64,000 nucleotides of DNA from JALYOK01 sp963840785. Its GTDB lineage: Bacteria; Pseudomonadota; Gammaproteobacteria; Burkholderiales; JALYOK01. The notes under the pieces were generated by a model. It made no database searches. It was not told where the DNA came from and saw only the letters and a program-made list of their open reading frames with translations. Numbering within the stretch: the stretch's first letter is position 1; each line of letters starts with the position of its first letter. The stretch spans positions 310,001 to 374,000 of the forward strand of contig CAWJAF010000004.1 in NCBI GenBank assembly GCA_963840785.1, read 5' to 3'. The translations under genes and the position numbers were made by a program. Below, one piece after another: positions 53,301 through 62,334 of the stretch.

Positions 53301-53744
53301 CTAAATTTCGCCAATGCCGCGATTGGCGAGCGCGTCCGCACGCTCGTTTTCCGGATGACCCGCATGGCCTTTGACCCAAAGCCATTGAACGTCGTGCTGC
53401 GCGGCCAATGCATCCAAGCGCTGCCACAAATCGACATTTTTCACCGGCTGATTGGCTGCGGTGCGCCAACGGCGGGCCTTCCAGCCCGGCAACCATTCGC
53501 TGATGCCTTTTTGCACGTATTGGGAATCGGTATAAACCCGCACCTTGCTGGCGCGATTTAAATGGCTTAAGGCTTCGATCACCGCCGTCATTTCCATGCG
53601 GTTGTTGGTCGTCTGCGGTTCACCGCCAAAAATTTCTTTCTCCTGATCGCCAAAACGCAGCACCGCGCCCCAACCGCCGGGACCCGGATTACCTTTGCAT
53701 GCACCATCGGAAAATATATCGAATCGTATCGCTAGAAATTTCTT
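53301..53744 (-). CDS. rnhA: Ribonuclease HI, 5' end unresolved
   Basis: The open frame from 53744 encodes FDIFSDGACKGNPGPGGWGA, the RNase HI start with the first catalytic Asp, then Glu in TNNRMEMTAV, Asp in VYTDSQYV, and HAGHPENERADALA with the last Asp. No start codon is in frame between the stop at 53747 and FDIF; GTG at 53748 (VKEISSDT) in the neighbouring frame would fit if one base were wrong near 53730. It removes RNA from RNA-DNA hybrids. Confidence 0.9.
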   Translation of the reverse strand, partial: KKFLAIRFDIFSDGACKGNPGPGGWGAVLRFGDQEKEIFGGEPQTTNNRMEMTAVIEALSHLNRASKVRVYTDSQYVQKGISEWLPGWKARRWRTAANQPVKNVDLWQRLDALAAQHDVQWLWVKGHAGHPENERADALANRGIGEI

Positions 53745-53759
53745 TCACCCATCGTTATG

Positions 53760-53880
53760 GAAGCTCTAAATTATTTCGAGTTCTAAGCAAGACAAGGCGC
53801 GAAGGAAAAATTGAGACTCAGCATATAGTTGATATGTGAGGAACAACTTATCCTGAGCAACGCGGTGTTGCAACGAAATC
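53760..53880. repeat. Imperfect hairpin element upstream of rnhA
   Basis: CTCAGCATAT (53817-53826) and ATATGTGAG (53832-53840) form the tip of a longer imperfect stem in which TTGAGA and GAACAA also pair loosely. The flanking GACAAGGCGCGAAGG string resembles GGCAAGGCGAAG at 38824, hinting at a shared repeat family. It overlaps the 3' end of the methyltransferase gene. Confidence 0.4.
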
Positions 53881-54654
53881 GGAATAATTCAGCGCTTCCT
53901 CTTCTTTTCGTAAGGGAATTACATTATCCGGTAATCCGGTCGACACGCGCGCCGCGCGCTGCGCCGCCTGCGCCATGCCTTGTCGCGCGGGACGTGTCGC
54001 CCACTTTGGCGTAATCAGGCGCATACCTTGCACCCGCTTAATCGCTTGCAACATATACACGCCGCCGGCCACGCCCCACCAGCGATCGCCGGCACGCTCC
54101 ATAAAATCAAATCGCGTCAGCCATTTTTCCGCAACAAACGGTGGCGAATAACACGCAAGCCGCCCAGCCGACACATCAAAACCGAGCAATGACAGCCAAT
54201 CCTTTAGCCGCACTAACGAAATAAATCGGCCGTTCCATGGGAGGGAATCTTCCTGAAAGCTAAACGCCTGGCGCAGCCCCCACAAACTCCAAGGATTAAA
54301 TCCAACAATGATGAGCCGCCCTTCCGGCATCATCACGCGATCCACCTCGCGTAAAATCTGGTGCGGCTCGGCGGCGAACTCCAACACATGGGGCAACACA
54401 ACAAGATCCATACTCTGTGACGCAACCGGCAATGCCTCGCCGGCCGCCCGCAAACTTCCCCCGGAACTCGGCGCAACGCTGAATTTTAAAGGCATGCGGC
54501 TGGTGCGCAAGAAATCGTAGGCCGGCAAACCAAACTGCATTGCATTAAACCCAAAAATGTCCGCGACAACCTCGTCGAAATAAGTCTGCTCCCGCGCCAT
54601 CACATAGCTGCCAAGCGGGCTTTCAAACCATTCCGTAAGCGTGTGTTTTACCAT
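53848..54654 (-). CDS. SAM-dependent class I methyltransferase next to rnhA
   Basis: 268 residues from MVKHTLTEWFESPLGSYVM; an upstream Met at 54699 is less likely. Methyltransf_11 features: LPVASQSMDLVVLPHVLEF with motif IV, then VMMPEGRLIIVGFNPWSLWGL. The glycine-rich motif I is degenerate (SVAPSSGGSLRAAG). The same methyltransferase commonly precedes rnhA-dnaQ in proteobacteria (YafS-like); its substrate is unknown. Confidence 0.8.
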   Translation of the reverse strand: MVKHTLTEWFESPLGSYVMAREQTYFDEVVADIFGFNAMQFGLPAYDFLRTSRMPLKFSVAPSSGGSLRAAGEALPVASQSMDLVVLPHVLEFAAEPHQILREVDRVMMPEGRLIIVGFNPWSLWGLRQAFSFQEDSLPWNGRFISLVRLKDWLSLLGFDVSAGRLACYSPPFVAEKWLTRFDFMERAGDRWWGVAGGVYMLQAIKRVQGMRLITPKWATRPARQGMAQAAQRAARVSTGLPDNVIPLRKEEEALNYSDFVATPRCSG

Positions 54655-54780
54655 GTGATCAGTATACGGCAAGCCGGTAATAATCGAACTCGAAAACAAT
54701 CACAGTCATCCGCCGCGTTTGCGTTGAATCACGCTATGGCATGGGCTGAGATATAGTATCCAGGGGCTGCGCTGGTACGT

Positions 54781-54799
54781 GCGCCTCTCCAAGCATTCC
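54781..54799. repeat. Copy of the GCGCCTCTCC repeat arm
   Basis: GCGCCTCTCCAAGCATTCC differs from the right arm of the perfect hairpin at 41890-41906 by one base in the first 17. Its left arm has decayed to CCAGGGGCTGCGC just upstream (54760-54773). It sits between the VOC and methyltransferase genes. Confidence 0.55.
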
Positions 54800-54815
54800 A
54801 ATTGAAGGCGTAAGC

Positions 54816-55277
54816 TCACGTTGTTTTGGGCATTTGCGAATAGTCTTCACCGCCCCAATCGGGTTGTTCCGCGATCCCGTAGAAGTTCAATTCGATCGTC
54901 AGTCCGTTGGGGTCATTGATAAACATCTGGAAAAGTCCGAAGTCCGGCAATTTTCGGGACCGGTAACGAAGCTTCAAATCGTCCAGGCGCTGGCGAAATT
55001 CGGTCGGCTCTTGCGCCAGAAACGCGATGTGATCCACCACACCGGCATTGCTCAGCGCCGCGTCCGCGGGCGTGCCGATGTAATATACATCGGAATGGGG
55101 GATGCCGTGCTGCCCCATGTGAACTTGAACCTTGCCGTTCACGCCAAGCCAATAGCCCCGAAACGGAAATGGCGGCCGTGGCATGATCTCGAATCCTAGC
55201 GCTTGGCAGTACCAATCCTTTGACGCTTCCAGGTCATTGCAACGGACGAAGTAGTGATTGAGTTCGGTGAGCGGCAT
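54816..55277 (-). CDS. VOC-superfamily (glyoxalase/extradiol dioxygenase-like) protein
   Basis: 153 residues from the ATG at 55277, with AGGAGG seven bases upstream. Two beta-alpha-beta-beta-beta modules; putative metal ligands His in ELNHYFVR, His in VVDHIAFL and Glu in LTIELNFYG, the 2-His-1-Glu triad of extradiol-type VOC enzymes. Could be a lyase, dioxygenase or resistance protein. It is divergent from the ABC transporter operon with a 240-bp gap, so shared regulation is possible. Confidence 0.85.
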   Translation of the reverse strand: MPLTELNHYFVRCNDLEASKDWYCQALGFEIMPRPPFPFRGYWLGVNGKVQVHMGQHGIPHSDVYYIGTPADAALSNAGVVDHIAFLAQEPTEFRQRLDDLKLRYRSRKLPDFGLFQMFINDPNGLTIELNFYGIAEQPDWGGEDYSQMPKTT

Positions 55278-55346
55278 ACATCCTCCTATTGTGGTATCGA
55301 ATTTTACGCGCGTTTTTGATTTCGTTGCGCGCACCTACAAAGGAAT

Positions 55347-55388
55347 CTCTGATTAAGTCCCTCGCGGTCACGACAGACTTAGTCAGAG
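55347..55388. repeat. Inverted repeat sharing a 23-base sequence with the tolR-tolA gap
   Basis: CTCTGATTAAGTC (55347-55359) and GACTTAGTCAGAG (55376-55388) pair over 13 bp with one mismatch. The left arm plus loop (55347-55369) is the exact inverse complement of 9025-9047. It is a second copy of a dispersed intergenic element and lies just upstream of the likely liv promoter. Confidence 0.7.
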
Positions 55389-55400
55389 CTTCGCAAACTA

Positions 55401-55447
55401 TTGACGCGAACTCGACGTAGGGTAGTATGTCGATTGCAATCGCAATC
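55401..55447 (+). promoter_or_regulatory. Likely promoter and operator of the liv-like operon
   Basis: TTGACG (55401-55406) and TAGTAT (55423-55428) are spaced by 16 bp, close to a sigma-70 promoter. Directly downstream, GATTGC-AATC-GCAATC (55432-55447) is a perfect inverted repeat around the expected transcription start, a good repressor site. The LysR-type regulator at 60067 or another factor could bind there; LysR boxes (T-N11-A) were not clearly seen. Confidence 0.5.
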
Positions 55448-55517
55448 TAGCGGTGGCCAACTATAACCCGCGTCCACCGGTGACGCGAGCGCCTATCCTG
55501 GGGGAGGAATACTGAAC

Positions 55518-56663
55518 GTGACCACTGCACATCAACCTTCGCGCCGCACCGCATTGCGTGGCGCTATCTGCGGTTTCTTCATAATCTTAGCAGGCACACC
55601 GGTGCTCGCGCAGCAGGCGATAAAAATTGGCGCGGTGCTGTCCCTTACCGGCGCGGGCGCCGGCCTTGGCATTCCGGAAAAAAACGGCGCGTTACTGGCG
55701 GAGAAATTGATCAACCAGCGCGGTGGCGTAAAAGGGCGTCCGATCAAGATCATCATTGAAGACGATGGTTCAAAGGCCGATATCGCCAAGAGTAAGGCAG
55801 AGAGTCTCATCTATTCCGAAAAGGTGACTGCGATGATTGGGCCATCGCTGACGGCCAGCACGGGCGCGGTCGCGTCGATTACCAACAGCGCGCCGATGGT
55901 CCAGATCGCTTGCACCGGCCTCGGGCCGCAGATTGAACTGAGCTACAAAAAGTTATTTCATATGTTGCCGCCACAAGCACTGAATGCTAAGGCGTTGCTT
56001 GAATATGCGACCAAAGCGGCCAAAGCCAAACGCATCGGCGTGTTGCACGATTCCGGTTATGGAAATGTCGTGATGACTGCGATGAAATCTGTGGCGAATA
56101 ACTTTGCGGTGGAATTTGTTGCCACCGAGAAATTCGAGGTCGGCGCAACCGACGTGACAACTCAAGCAGCGAAAGTGAAAGTGGCGAATCCTGACATCAT
56201 TCTAGTGATTGCAACCTCGCCGATTCCGTTTCGTAACGCCAAACAAATCGGCATAAAGCAGCCATTGCTCGCGGCAGTAGGCTCCTCCAGTTATGAATAC
56301 GTCAAAGGCATGGGGGAGTTCGCGGATGAAATTGCGTTTGCCGAATTCTTAGTGGCTGAGGCGCCACTATCTCATCAAAAGGAATTCGTCGAGCTATACC
56401 GCAAGGAGTACGGCACGCTGCCTAAAACCTACGAAGCAGCGGGATGGGATGCGGTTCACTTTCTGGTCAAGGCAATGGAAAAAGTCGGACCCGATGCAGA
56501 CGCCGAAGCACTTGCGGCAGCGCTGCGCGGCCCAGCTCAAGGTGTGCTGGCGACCTACGATTTTTCGCGAGAAGACATGACGGGGATTGAGTTATCCAGC
56601 TACACCTATTCGAAGCTCGTTAAAGGAAAATTCACTCGCCTGCCGTTCGTGAATCGCAAGTAG
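55518..56663 (+). CDS. ABC transporter substrate-binding protein (LivJ/amide-type)
   Basis: 381 residues from a GTG with GGGGAGG ten bases upstream. The leader begins with a twin-Arg-like SRRTALRGA and ends TPVLA-QQ. The mature part is a Peripla_BP_6 protein: IKIGAVLSLTGAGAGLG, LLAEKLINQRGGVKGRPIK, MIGPSLTASTGAV, KTYEAAGWDAVHFLVKAM. It captures the substrate for the permease genes that follow. The ligand cannot be told from sequence; neighbouring oxidase genes suggest an aromatic or other organic acid. Confidence 0.92.
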   Translation: MTTAHQPSRRTALRGAICGFFIILAGTPVLAQQAIKIGAVLSLTGAGAGLGIPEKNGALLAEKLINQRGGVKGRPIKIIIEDDGSKADIAKSKAESLIYSEKVTAMIGPSLTASTGAVASITNSAPMVQIACTGLGPQIELSYKKLFHMLPPQALNAKALLEYATKAAKAKRIGVLHDSGYGNVVMTAMKSVANNFAVEFVATEKFEVGATDVTTQAAKVKVANPDIILVIATSPIPFRNAKQIGIKQPLLAAVGSSSYEYVKGMGEFADEIAFAEFLVAEAPLSHQKEFVELYRKEYGTLPKTYEAAGWDAVHFLVKAMEKVGPDADAEALAAALRGPAQGVLATYDFSREDMTGIELSSYTYSKLVKGKFTRLPFVNRK

Positions 56664-56714
56664 CGCAGGTCGTGTCGGTGTGGAAATCGTCTCCGCTGTA
56701 ACGGTTCTGTCAGT

Positions 56715-57602
56715 ATGAGCATCTCCTTGTTCCTTCAGTCGATTTTTGCCGGCGTTTCGAACGGTTTTGTCTATGGCTTGATTGGACTGGGTCTCGCCGT
56801 TATTTTTCGTGGAACGCGCGTAATCAACGCCATGCAAGGTGAGTTCTGTGTGGTTGCAGGCATGGCCACCGTATTACTACTTCAACATTGGCGCGTCCCC
56901 CTTGTCGTTGGCATGCTCTGCGCAACCGTGCTGGGAGGCGCTCTGGGCTTGGTTCTTGAGTTGGTTCCCGTGCGCGCGCTGCAGCGGCGCGGTGGCAATG
57001 AGGATAGTTTTCTACTACTCACGCTCGGTGTTGCGTTTGCGATTTCCGCGCTGATTCTCTATCTCGTTGGACGCGATTCAGTAGCACTGCCCGGCATCGG
57101 CGGCGAAGCAATGCTATTCGTGGCCGATGCAGCTATTCGCGTCCATGCTATCTGGTTGATCGTCATCAGTACCGCCGTGATGTTTGCACTTAAGTGGTTC
57201 TACACGCGCACCCACATCGGCCTGTCGATGATGGCCGCATCCATTGACGTCGATGGCGCGGCAACCACCGGCATCAACGTTCCCTTCATGCGCAGTGCAA
57301 CGTTCTGTCTTGGCGGCCTCATTGGCGGGCTGGCAGGTGTGCTCGTCACGCCGCTGACCACTATGCATTACGCCATGGGATTGTTGTTCACGCTTAAAGG
57401 GTTTGCCGCTGCGATTCTTGGTGGGCTTAACAATCCGTTCGGGGCGGTTATCGGCGGCGTCACGCTTGGCTTGCTCGAAGCCCTCGCCATCGCGTTCGTT
57501 TCCTCCGGCTACAAAGATGTGATTGCCATGTCGATCTTAATTGTCATCATGATTCTGCTGCCGAACGGCATGTTGGGTCGCCGTACTCGTCGGGGCGGGT
57601 GA
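56715..57602 (+). CDS. Branched-chain amino acid-type ABC permease (LivH family)
   Basis: 295 residues, eight or so transmembrane helices, with the LivH start LQSIFAGVSNGFVYGLIGLGLAV and VINAMQGEFCVVAGM. The loop GLSMMAASIDVDGAATTGINV corresponds to the ATPase-contacting EAA-like region. It pairs with the LivM-type permease whose start overlaps its stop. Confidence 0.93.
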   Translation: MSISLFLQSIFAGVSNGFVYGLIGLGLAVIFRGTRVINAMQGEFCVVAGMATVLLLQHWRVPLVVGMLCATVLGGALGLVLELVPVRALQRRGGNEDSFLLLTLGVAFAISALILYLVGRDSVALPGIGGEAMLFVADAAIRVHAIWLIVISTAVMFALKWFYTRTHIGLSMMAASIDVDGAATTGINVPFMRSATFCLGGLIGGLAGVLVTPLTTMHYAMGLLFTLKGFAAAILGGLNNPFGAVIGGVTLGLLEALAIAFVSSGYKDVIAMSILIVIMILLPNGMLGRRTRRGG

Positions 57603-58552
57603 TGCCTGAGATTTCTCGTGGCAAACGCCTGACCTTTATCGCCGTCGCCATTGTGCTTTGGGCCGTGCTTCCGAGCTTGGTCTCGCGACACGTCGTCGAC
57701 CTTTTAATTTTTGCCGGGATTTACACCATTGCCGGGCTCGGCGTTTCGTATCTATTGGGCCATTGCGGAGTTGTCACTTTGGCGCAGAGCGTGTTCTACG
57801 GTATCGGCGCTTATTCTGTCGCTTTCTTCAGCGCGCAGCACGGGCTTCCCAGCGCAGCCGCTTTTGTGCTCGGCGGGCTGTTAAGTGCTGTAGTCGCGTT
57901 CGCAGTCGGTTGGCCGATTTTACGATTATCAGGACACTTTCTCGCACTCGCGACCCTGGCGCTAGGCGTCATTGGGCAAGTGCTGTTCGTTGAATGGGAT
58001 TGGCTGACCGGCGGGACGCTCGGCATTGGCGGAATACCCAAGCTCAGCTTATTCGGCTGGGAACTCAATACGCCACAACGCTTTTACTATTTGGTTTGGC
58101 CGGTTGCCGTTCTGGTGATGTGGCTCAAATACAACCTCACTCATTCGCGCAGCGGCCTGGCGATGCGCGCAATGCGCGACGCCCCCGACGCGGCCGCAGT
58201 CGCCGGGGTGGAAATTCGCCCCCTCAAGGTTCGGATGTTTGTATTAAGCGCTATTCTCGGTTCGCTCGCAGGAAGTTTGTTCGCGCACTATGTCGGGTTT
58301 ATCAGTGTCGATAGTTTTGGCATCGATCGTTCCATTAGCTTTTTGCTGCTTGCCGTCTTGGGCGGTGTCCACACCACATGGGGCCCGGCGCTGGGCGCGC
58401 TATTTGTCACCTTAGTGCCGGAATTGCTGAGTCGCTTCGGTGAAATTCACGCTGTGCTGTTCGCCGTTACGCTGGTAGTTGCGGTGATATTTTTGCCGCA
58501 AGGCCTCGGCGGCGCAATCGAACATCGGCTGCGTCGCGCCGCAGAAAGATGA
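57602..58552 (+). CDS. Branched-chain amino acid-type ABC permease (LivM family)
   Basis: 316 residues from the ATG at 57602; GTG at 57599 is the alternative. TGATG overlap with the upstream permease indicates coupling. LivM signatures: YLLGHCGVVTLAQSVFYGIGAY, LALATLALGVIGQVLFVEWDWLTGG, GLAMRAMRDAPDAAAVAGVEI, SFLLLAVLGGVHTTWGP. Stop overlaps the next start (ATGA). Confidence 0.93.
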   Translation: MPEISRGKRLTFIAVAIVLWAVLPSLVSRHVVDLLIFAGIYTIAGLGVSYLLGHCGVVTLAQSVFYGIGAYSVAFFSAQHGLPSAAAFVLGGLLSAVVAFAVGWPILRLSGHFLALATLALGVIGQVLFVEWDWLTGGTLGIGGIPKLSLFGWELNTPQRFYYLVWPVAVLVMWLKYNLTHSRSGLAMRAMRDAPDAAAVAGVEIRPLKVRMFVLSAILGSLAGSLFAHYVGFISVDSFGIDRSISFLLLAVLGGVHTTWGPALGALFVTLVPELLSRFGEIHAVLFAVTLVVAVIFLPQGLGGAIEHRLRRAAER

Positions 58553-59307
58553 GTGGAACATTGCTAGCGTTGAGCGACATTCATCATAGCTTTCGCGGAC
58601 TGCGTGTACTCAAGGGTGTGTCGCTTACAATTCCACTGAGTGCGTTTGTCGGGCTCATTGGCCCAAATGGCGCGGGTAAGAGCACGCTGTTCAATATTGC
58701 CTCCGGCTTTCTTCAGCCCGATGCTGGCACCGTTTGCCTAGACAATACGGAAATTATGCAATGTTCCGTGCAAGAACGAAGTCGTCGCGGATTAGTGCGT
58801 ACCTTTCAAACGCCGCAAATGTTCGGTGCCATGACGGTGCTGGAAAACTTAATGGTCGGCAGACACAAGCAGACTCGATCGAGCATCGTCGGCAATTTAT
58901 TTCGCTCGCCGCGTTCGACCCAAGAGTTCCGCACGACTGAACAGAGTGCGCGAGCGATACTGAAGCGATTTGGACTTGAACACGCGGCGCGGCGCAAAGC
59001 CGCGGATCTGCCGGCTGGCCTGCAGCGCATGCTCGAACTCGCACGAGCGTATATCGGTGAACCACGTTTATTATTATTGGACGAGCCGTCTTCGGGACTG
59101 AACGGCGACGAGATCGCGCAACTCAAACACATGTTGAACGAATTGAATGGCGAAGGAATAACGATTTTGTTGGTTTCACACGATATGAATCTGATCGATG
59201 CTGCGGCCAATATTCACGTTTTGTGTTTCGGCGAAATCATCGCCACCGGTTCCATGGCGACGCTTCGGGATAACGCTCGCGTGCGCGAAGCCTACCTTGG
59301 CGTCTAA
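58549..59307 (+). CDS. ABC transporter ATPase (LivG family)
   Basis: 252 residues. Walker A GPNGAGKSTLFNIASGF, Walker B LLLLDEPSSGLNG, H-loop SHDMNLI. The signature region reads DLPAGLQRMLELARAY, with PAGLQ in place of the usual LSGGQ-like LSYGQ, a deviation worth noting but seen in some LivG proteins. Overlaps livM by 4 bp and precedes livF by one base. Confidence 0.93.
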   Translation: MSGTLLALSDIHHSFRGLRVLKGVSLTIPLSAFVGLIGPNGAGKSTLFNIASGFLQPDAGTVCLDNTEIMQCSVQERSRRGLVRTFQTPQMFGAMTVLENLMVGRHKQTRSSIVGNLFRSPRSTQEFRTTEQSARAILKRFGLEHAARRKAADLPAGLQRMLELARAYIGEPRLLLLDEPSSGLNGDEIAQLKHMLNELNGEGITILLVSHDMNLIDAAANIHVLCFGEIIATGSMATLRDNARVREAYLGV

Positions 59308-59308
59308 C

Positions 59309-60034
59309 ATGCAAAATCCAGTTCTAAAGGTAACGAATCTCGCGGCAGGCTATGGCAAAGCAGCGGTGTTGCGCGATGTTAGCCTCGGCGTTTGCCGCGG
59401 CGAAAGTGTGGCGATCATCGGTGCCAACGGTGCCGGCAAATCAACGCTGGTAAAAACGATTTGTGGTTTGATTCGAGCCTCTGACGGAACGATAGCGAAG
59501 GATGGCACTGACCTCACCGCACTGGCGGCTCACGATCGCGCACGCCACGGAATTGCCGTCGTACTAGAAGGACGGCATTTATTCGGTGAGCTTTCGATAC
59601 GCAATCATCTTTCTCTCGCTTTGAGGCAGAGCCGGAGCAGCACTGCATCGCGTTTTTCTCTAGATGATATTCTGCAAATGTTTCCCTTTTTGGCAGAGCG
59701 TATGGACGCCGCTGTTGAGTTACTCAGCGGCGGCGAGCAGCAAATGGTGGCGATTGCGCGTGCGCTGCTGTTGCAGCCCGAGTTACTGATCATGGATGAG
59801 CCGTCCACCGGGCTCGCGCCGAAAGTCGTCAAAGACATTGTTGCGGTAATTGGCGCGCTGCGCTTGAAAGGCATGAGCATCATTCTGATCGAGCAGAACG
59901 CCGCGTTGGCGGCGACCACAACCGATCGTGGCTATGTAATGTCGCTGGGACGCATCGTCCACGAAGTTGCGCCCGGTCAGTGGACGCAATTTCTCGGCGA
60001 TGAGAAACTTGCGCGTAGCTATTTGGCGGGTTAA
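59309..60034 (+). CDS. ABC transporter ATPase (LivF family)
   Basis: 241 residues from the ATG at 59309; a longer frame from 59198 re-reads livG. Walker A GANGAGKSTLVKTICGL, signature LLSGGEQQMVAIARALL, Walker B LLIMDEPSTGLAP, H-loop region LIEQNAALAATTTDRGYV. Forms the ATPase heterodimer with the LivG-type protein. Confidence 0.94.
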   Translation: MQNPVLKVTNLAAGYGKAAVLRDVSLGVCRGESVAIIGANGAGKSTLVKTICGLIRASDGTIAKDGTDLTALAAHDRARHGIAVVLEGRHLFGELSIRNHLSLALRQSRSSTASRFSLDDILQMFPFLAERMDAAVELLSGGEQQMVAIARALLLQPELLIMDEPSTGLAPKVVKDIVAVIGALRLKGMSIILIEQNAALAATTTDRGYVMSLGRIVHEVAPGQWTQFLGDEKLARSYLAG

Positions 60035-60066
60035 CCCGCGCTGTAAAACTGGCGGAGACGATTTAC

Positions 60067-60981
60067 TTGCTCGACATTCGCACCATCGAATTATTTGTTG
60101 CGGTTTTTGAGGTCGGTAGCATTACCAAAGCGGCGGAGCGCGAGCATATCGCGCAACCGGCGCTAACCGTACGCCTGCAACAGCTTGAAGACGAGCTCAA
60201 GGTCAAGCTGTTTGAACGCTCGGCCCTGGGCATGACGCCGATGCCTGCGGGCCGGCATTTTTACAGCCTGTGTCTAGACCTGCTGAAACGGCTTGACGCC
60301 GTTGGCCCGCAGATGGCGCAGTTTAACGGTGCAGTAGCCGGCGCCATCAGTGCCGGGATCATGCCTTCGATTTGCCACGGGCCGTTAGCGCCGATGTTGT
60401 CTCGCTACACCAATGACTATCCGAACGTGGAGGTTCGTATTGTCGAAGGGCTGAGCGGCACGCTGGCCGGCTGGGTGTTGTCCAGTGAGGTGGATTTCGC
60501 GATTTGCAATCGTCCGACATCGACGCAAGGCTTAGAATCACGCCTGCTATTGAGCGATGGGTTGGCGTTAGTTTCTGCGCCGGGCGCCGCGATGGCGCCT
60601 TTTGCTCCTTGCGATTTAAGTCAAGTACCAGCGCTCAAGCTGGTGCTGCCGTCGCGCCACCACGCTTTGCGCCATACACTCGACCATCACATCAATCGCG
60701 GCGACTTTCAACCGATCAAGACTCTTGAGATCGACGGTCAAAGCGCGACATTGCAATTTGTCGCGCGCTCGGATTGGTCGACTATTTTGCCGACGATTGC
60801 ATTGATCCATGAATTCGACTCGCAACGATTTTCCATCAATCCGATCGCAACGCCGCAGCTAAAAACAGAAATATTTGAATTGCGCTCGACCCGACATTCG
60901 CTGTCGCTTGCTGCTGAGCACTTTATCAATAGGCTGGAATTGGGTTTGCGCAGTGTGCCTGCTATGCCGACGCCGACTTAA
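60067..60981 (+). CDS. LysR-family transcriptional regulator
   Basis: 304 residues beginning at a TTG (LDIRTIELFVAVFEVGSITK, read with Met). The N-terminal winged HTH has ITKAAEREHIAQPALTVRLQQLEDELKVKLFER (parts: AAEREHIAQPALTVRLQQLE). The effector domain starts GAISAGIMPSICHGPL. It is 32 bp after livF in the same direction and 109 bp before the monooxygenase gene, so it is likely a local activator; most LysR genes are divergent from their targets, this one is not. Confidence 0.9.
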   Translation: MLDIRTIELFVAVFEVGSITKAAEREHIAQPALTVRLQQLEDELKVKLFERSALGMTPMPAGRHFYSLCLDLLKRLDAVGPQMAQFNGAVAGAISAGIMPSICHGPLAPMLSRYTNDYPNVEVRIVEGLSGTLAGWVLSSEVDFAICNRPTSTQGLESRLLLSDGLALVSAPGAAMAPFAPCDLSQVPALKLVLPSRHHALRHTLDHHINRGDFQPIKTLEIDGQSATLQFVARSDWSTILPTIALIHEFDSQRFSINPIATPQLKTEIFELRSTRHSLSLAAEHFINRLELGLRSVPAMPTPT

Positions 60982-61090
60982 GCGGCCATCGCGAAACACG
61001 ATGAAGGACATCGCCAAGCGCTATTGGTTGGAATTGGGCATCGCGTCATAAACTAAGTAGTTCCGATTTGCTGTTATTGGGGATTAAATT

Positions 61091-62308
61091 ATGCCGCCGC
61101 CAAAAGTCATTCTGCAGCTTTATCCGATGATCCCCGCCGCCGACGAGGAAGATCGCAAGCGGCGACGCCCAATGGGGCGCGATCGCGATTTGTACCATCG
61201 CGCATTGCACGATTGGCTGGACATCATTCGCGCCGCAGAGGAATTAGGCGTGTGGGGCGCGAGCACCATCGAGCATCACTTACATTCGGAAGGCTACGAA
61301 GTCGGCCCGAACCCCGGTATTTTGAATGCGTGGTGGGCGTCGCAGTTTAAGAAAATCCATGTCGGCGCGCTTGGCTATGTGATGGCCACGCAAGATCCGA
61401 TTCGAGTAGCAGAAGAAACCGCCATCCTCGATCACATCACCAAGGGCCGCTATTTTGTTGGCTTCGCGCGCGGCTATCAGTCGCGCTGGACCAATACCCT
61501 CGGCCAATTCACGGAAACCCGCGCGACTTTGTCGGACGGTAGCAGCGACGACGAGCGCAATCGCGAGATTTTCGAGGAACGCGTCAACATGGTGCTGCAG
61601 TGCTGGAAGCAAGATTCGGTGCGCCTTGACGGCAAATATTACCAAGCGCCGTTTCCGCTCGATACTGGCATCGTCGGCTATCCCGCGCGAAAAATTGCGC
61701 AGTCCGCCGGCGCGGAAGGCGAGGTCGACGATAGCGGCGCGTTGCGTCGATTCAGCGTCGTGCCTGCGCCCTTTCAGCGGCCACACCCACCGATTTTTGT
61801 TGCGGTAACCCGCAGCGAGCCATCAGTTCGATATTGCGCGCGTAACGGATTTACCGTCGTCCACTTTTCCAAAGGTGAGGGCGTGGCAAAATCAACGCAA
61901 ATCTATTGCGACGAAGCCGAGAAACACGGTCGTCTCGTTAAGTTTGGTCAGGGACAAAATGTCGTGCGCTGGCCGCATGTCGCCAAAAACGAAGAGGATT
62001 ACAATCGTAAACTGGCACAATATGATTTGGACATTTACAAGAATTTCTATTCGCCGTTCTTTCCGCAACTGCCGGCCAATGTCGATTGGATTCAGAACAT
62101 GAAAGAATCGGGTTTGTTTTTAGGCGGTACGCTGGAACAAGCGCGTACCCTCTTTCAACAAGAGTGGGCCAGAGTGCCGAGCGAATATGTCACGTTAATT
62201 TGGCATTACGCGCAGCAGCCGAAAGAAGAAGTGATCTGGGAATTAGAACAATTCATGAAGCACATTTGGCCGACTTTAGAAGCCGTAGAGCCATTGGCGG
62301 CCAATTAA
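61091..62308 (+). CDS. Luciferase-like (LLM) flavin-dependent monooxygenase
   Basis: 405 residues. Bacterial-luciferase-family barrel: DIIRAAEELGVWGASTIEHHL, HVGALGYVMATQDPIRVAEETAILDHITKGRYFVGFARGY (in parts), ATEN-like RDMFEERVNMVLQCW region, PHPPIFVAVTRSEPSVRYCARNG. It would use reduced flavin from a separate reductase, and one follows 26 bp downstream. Substrate unknown. Absence of an alkanesulfonate-type transporter and presence of a liv-type one suggests an organic-acid or amide substrate. Confidence 0.88.
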   Translation: MPPPKVILQLYPMIPAADEEDRKRRRPMGRDRDLYHRALHDWLDIIRAAEELGVWGASTIEHHLHSEGYEVGPNPGILNAWWASQFKKIHVGALGYVMATQDPIRVAEETAILDHITKGRYFVGFARGYQSRWTNTLGQFTETRATLSDGSSDDERNREIFEERVNMVLQCWKQDSVRLDGKYYQAPFPLDTGIVGYPARKIAQSAGAEGEVDDSGALRRFSVVPAPFQRPHPPIFVAVTRSEPSVRYCARNGFTVVHFSKGEGVAKSTQIYCDEAEKHGRLVKFGQGQNVVRWPHVAKNEEDYNRKLAQYDLDIYKNFYSPFFPQLPANVDWIQNMKESGLFLGGTLEQARTLFQQEWARVPSEYVTLIWHYAQQPKEEVIWELEQFMKHIWPTLEAVEPLAAN

Positions 62309-62334
62309 AGTAGCGCGGGGAGCGTATTAAAATT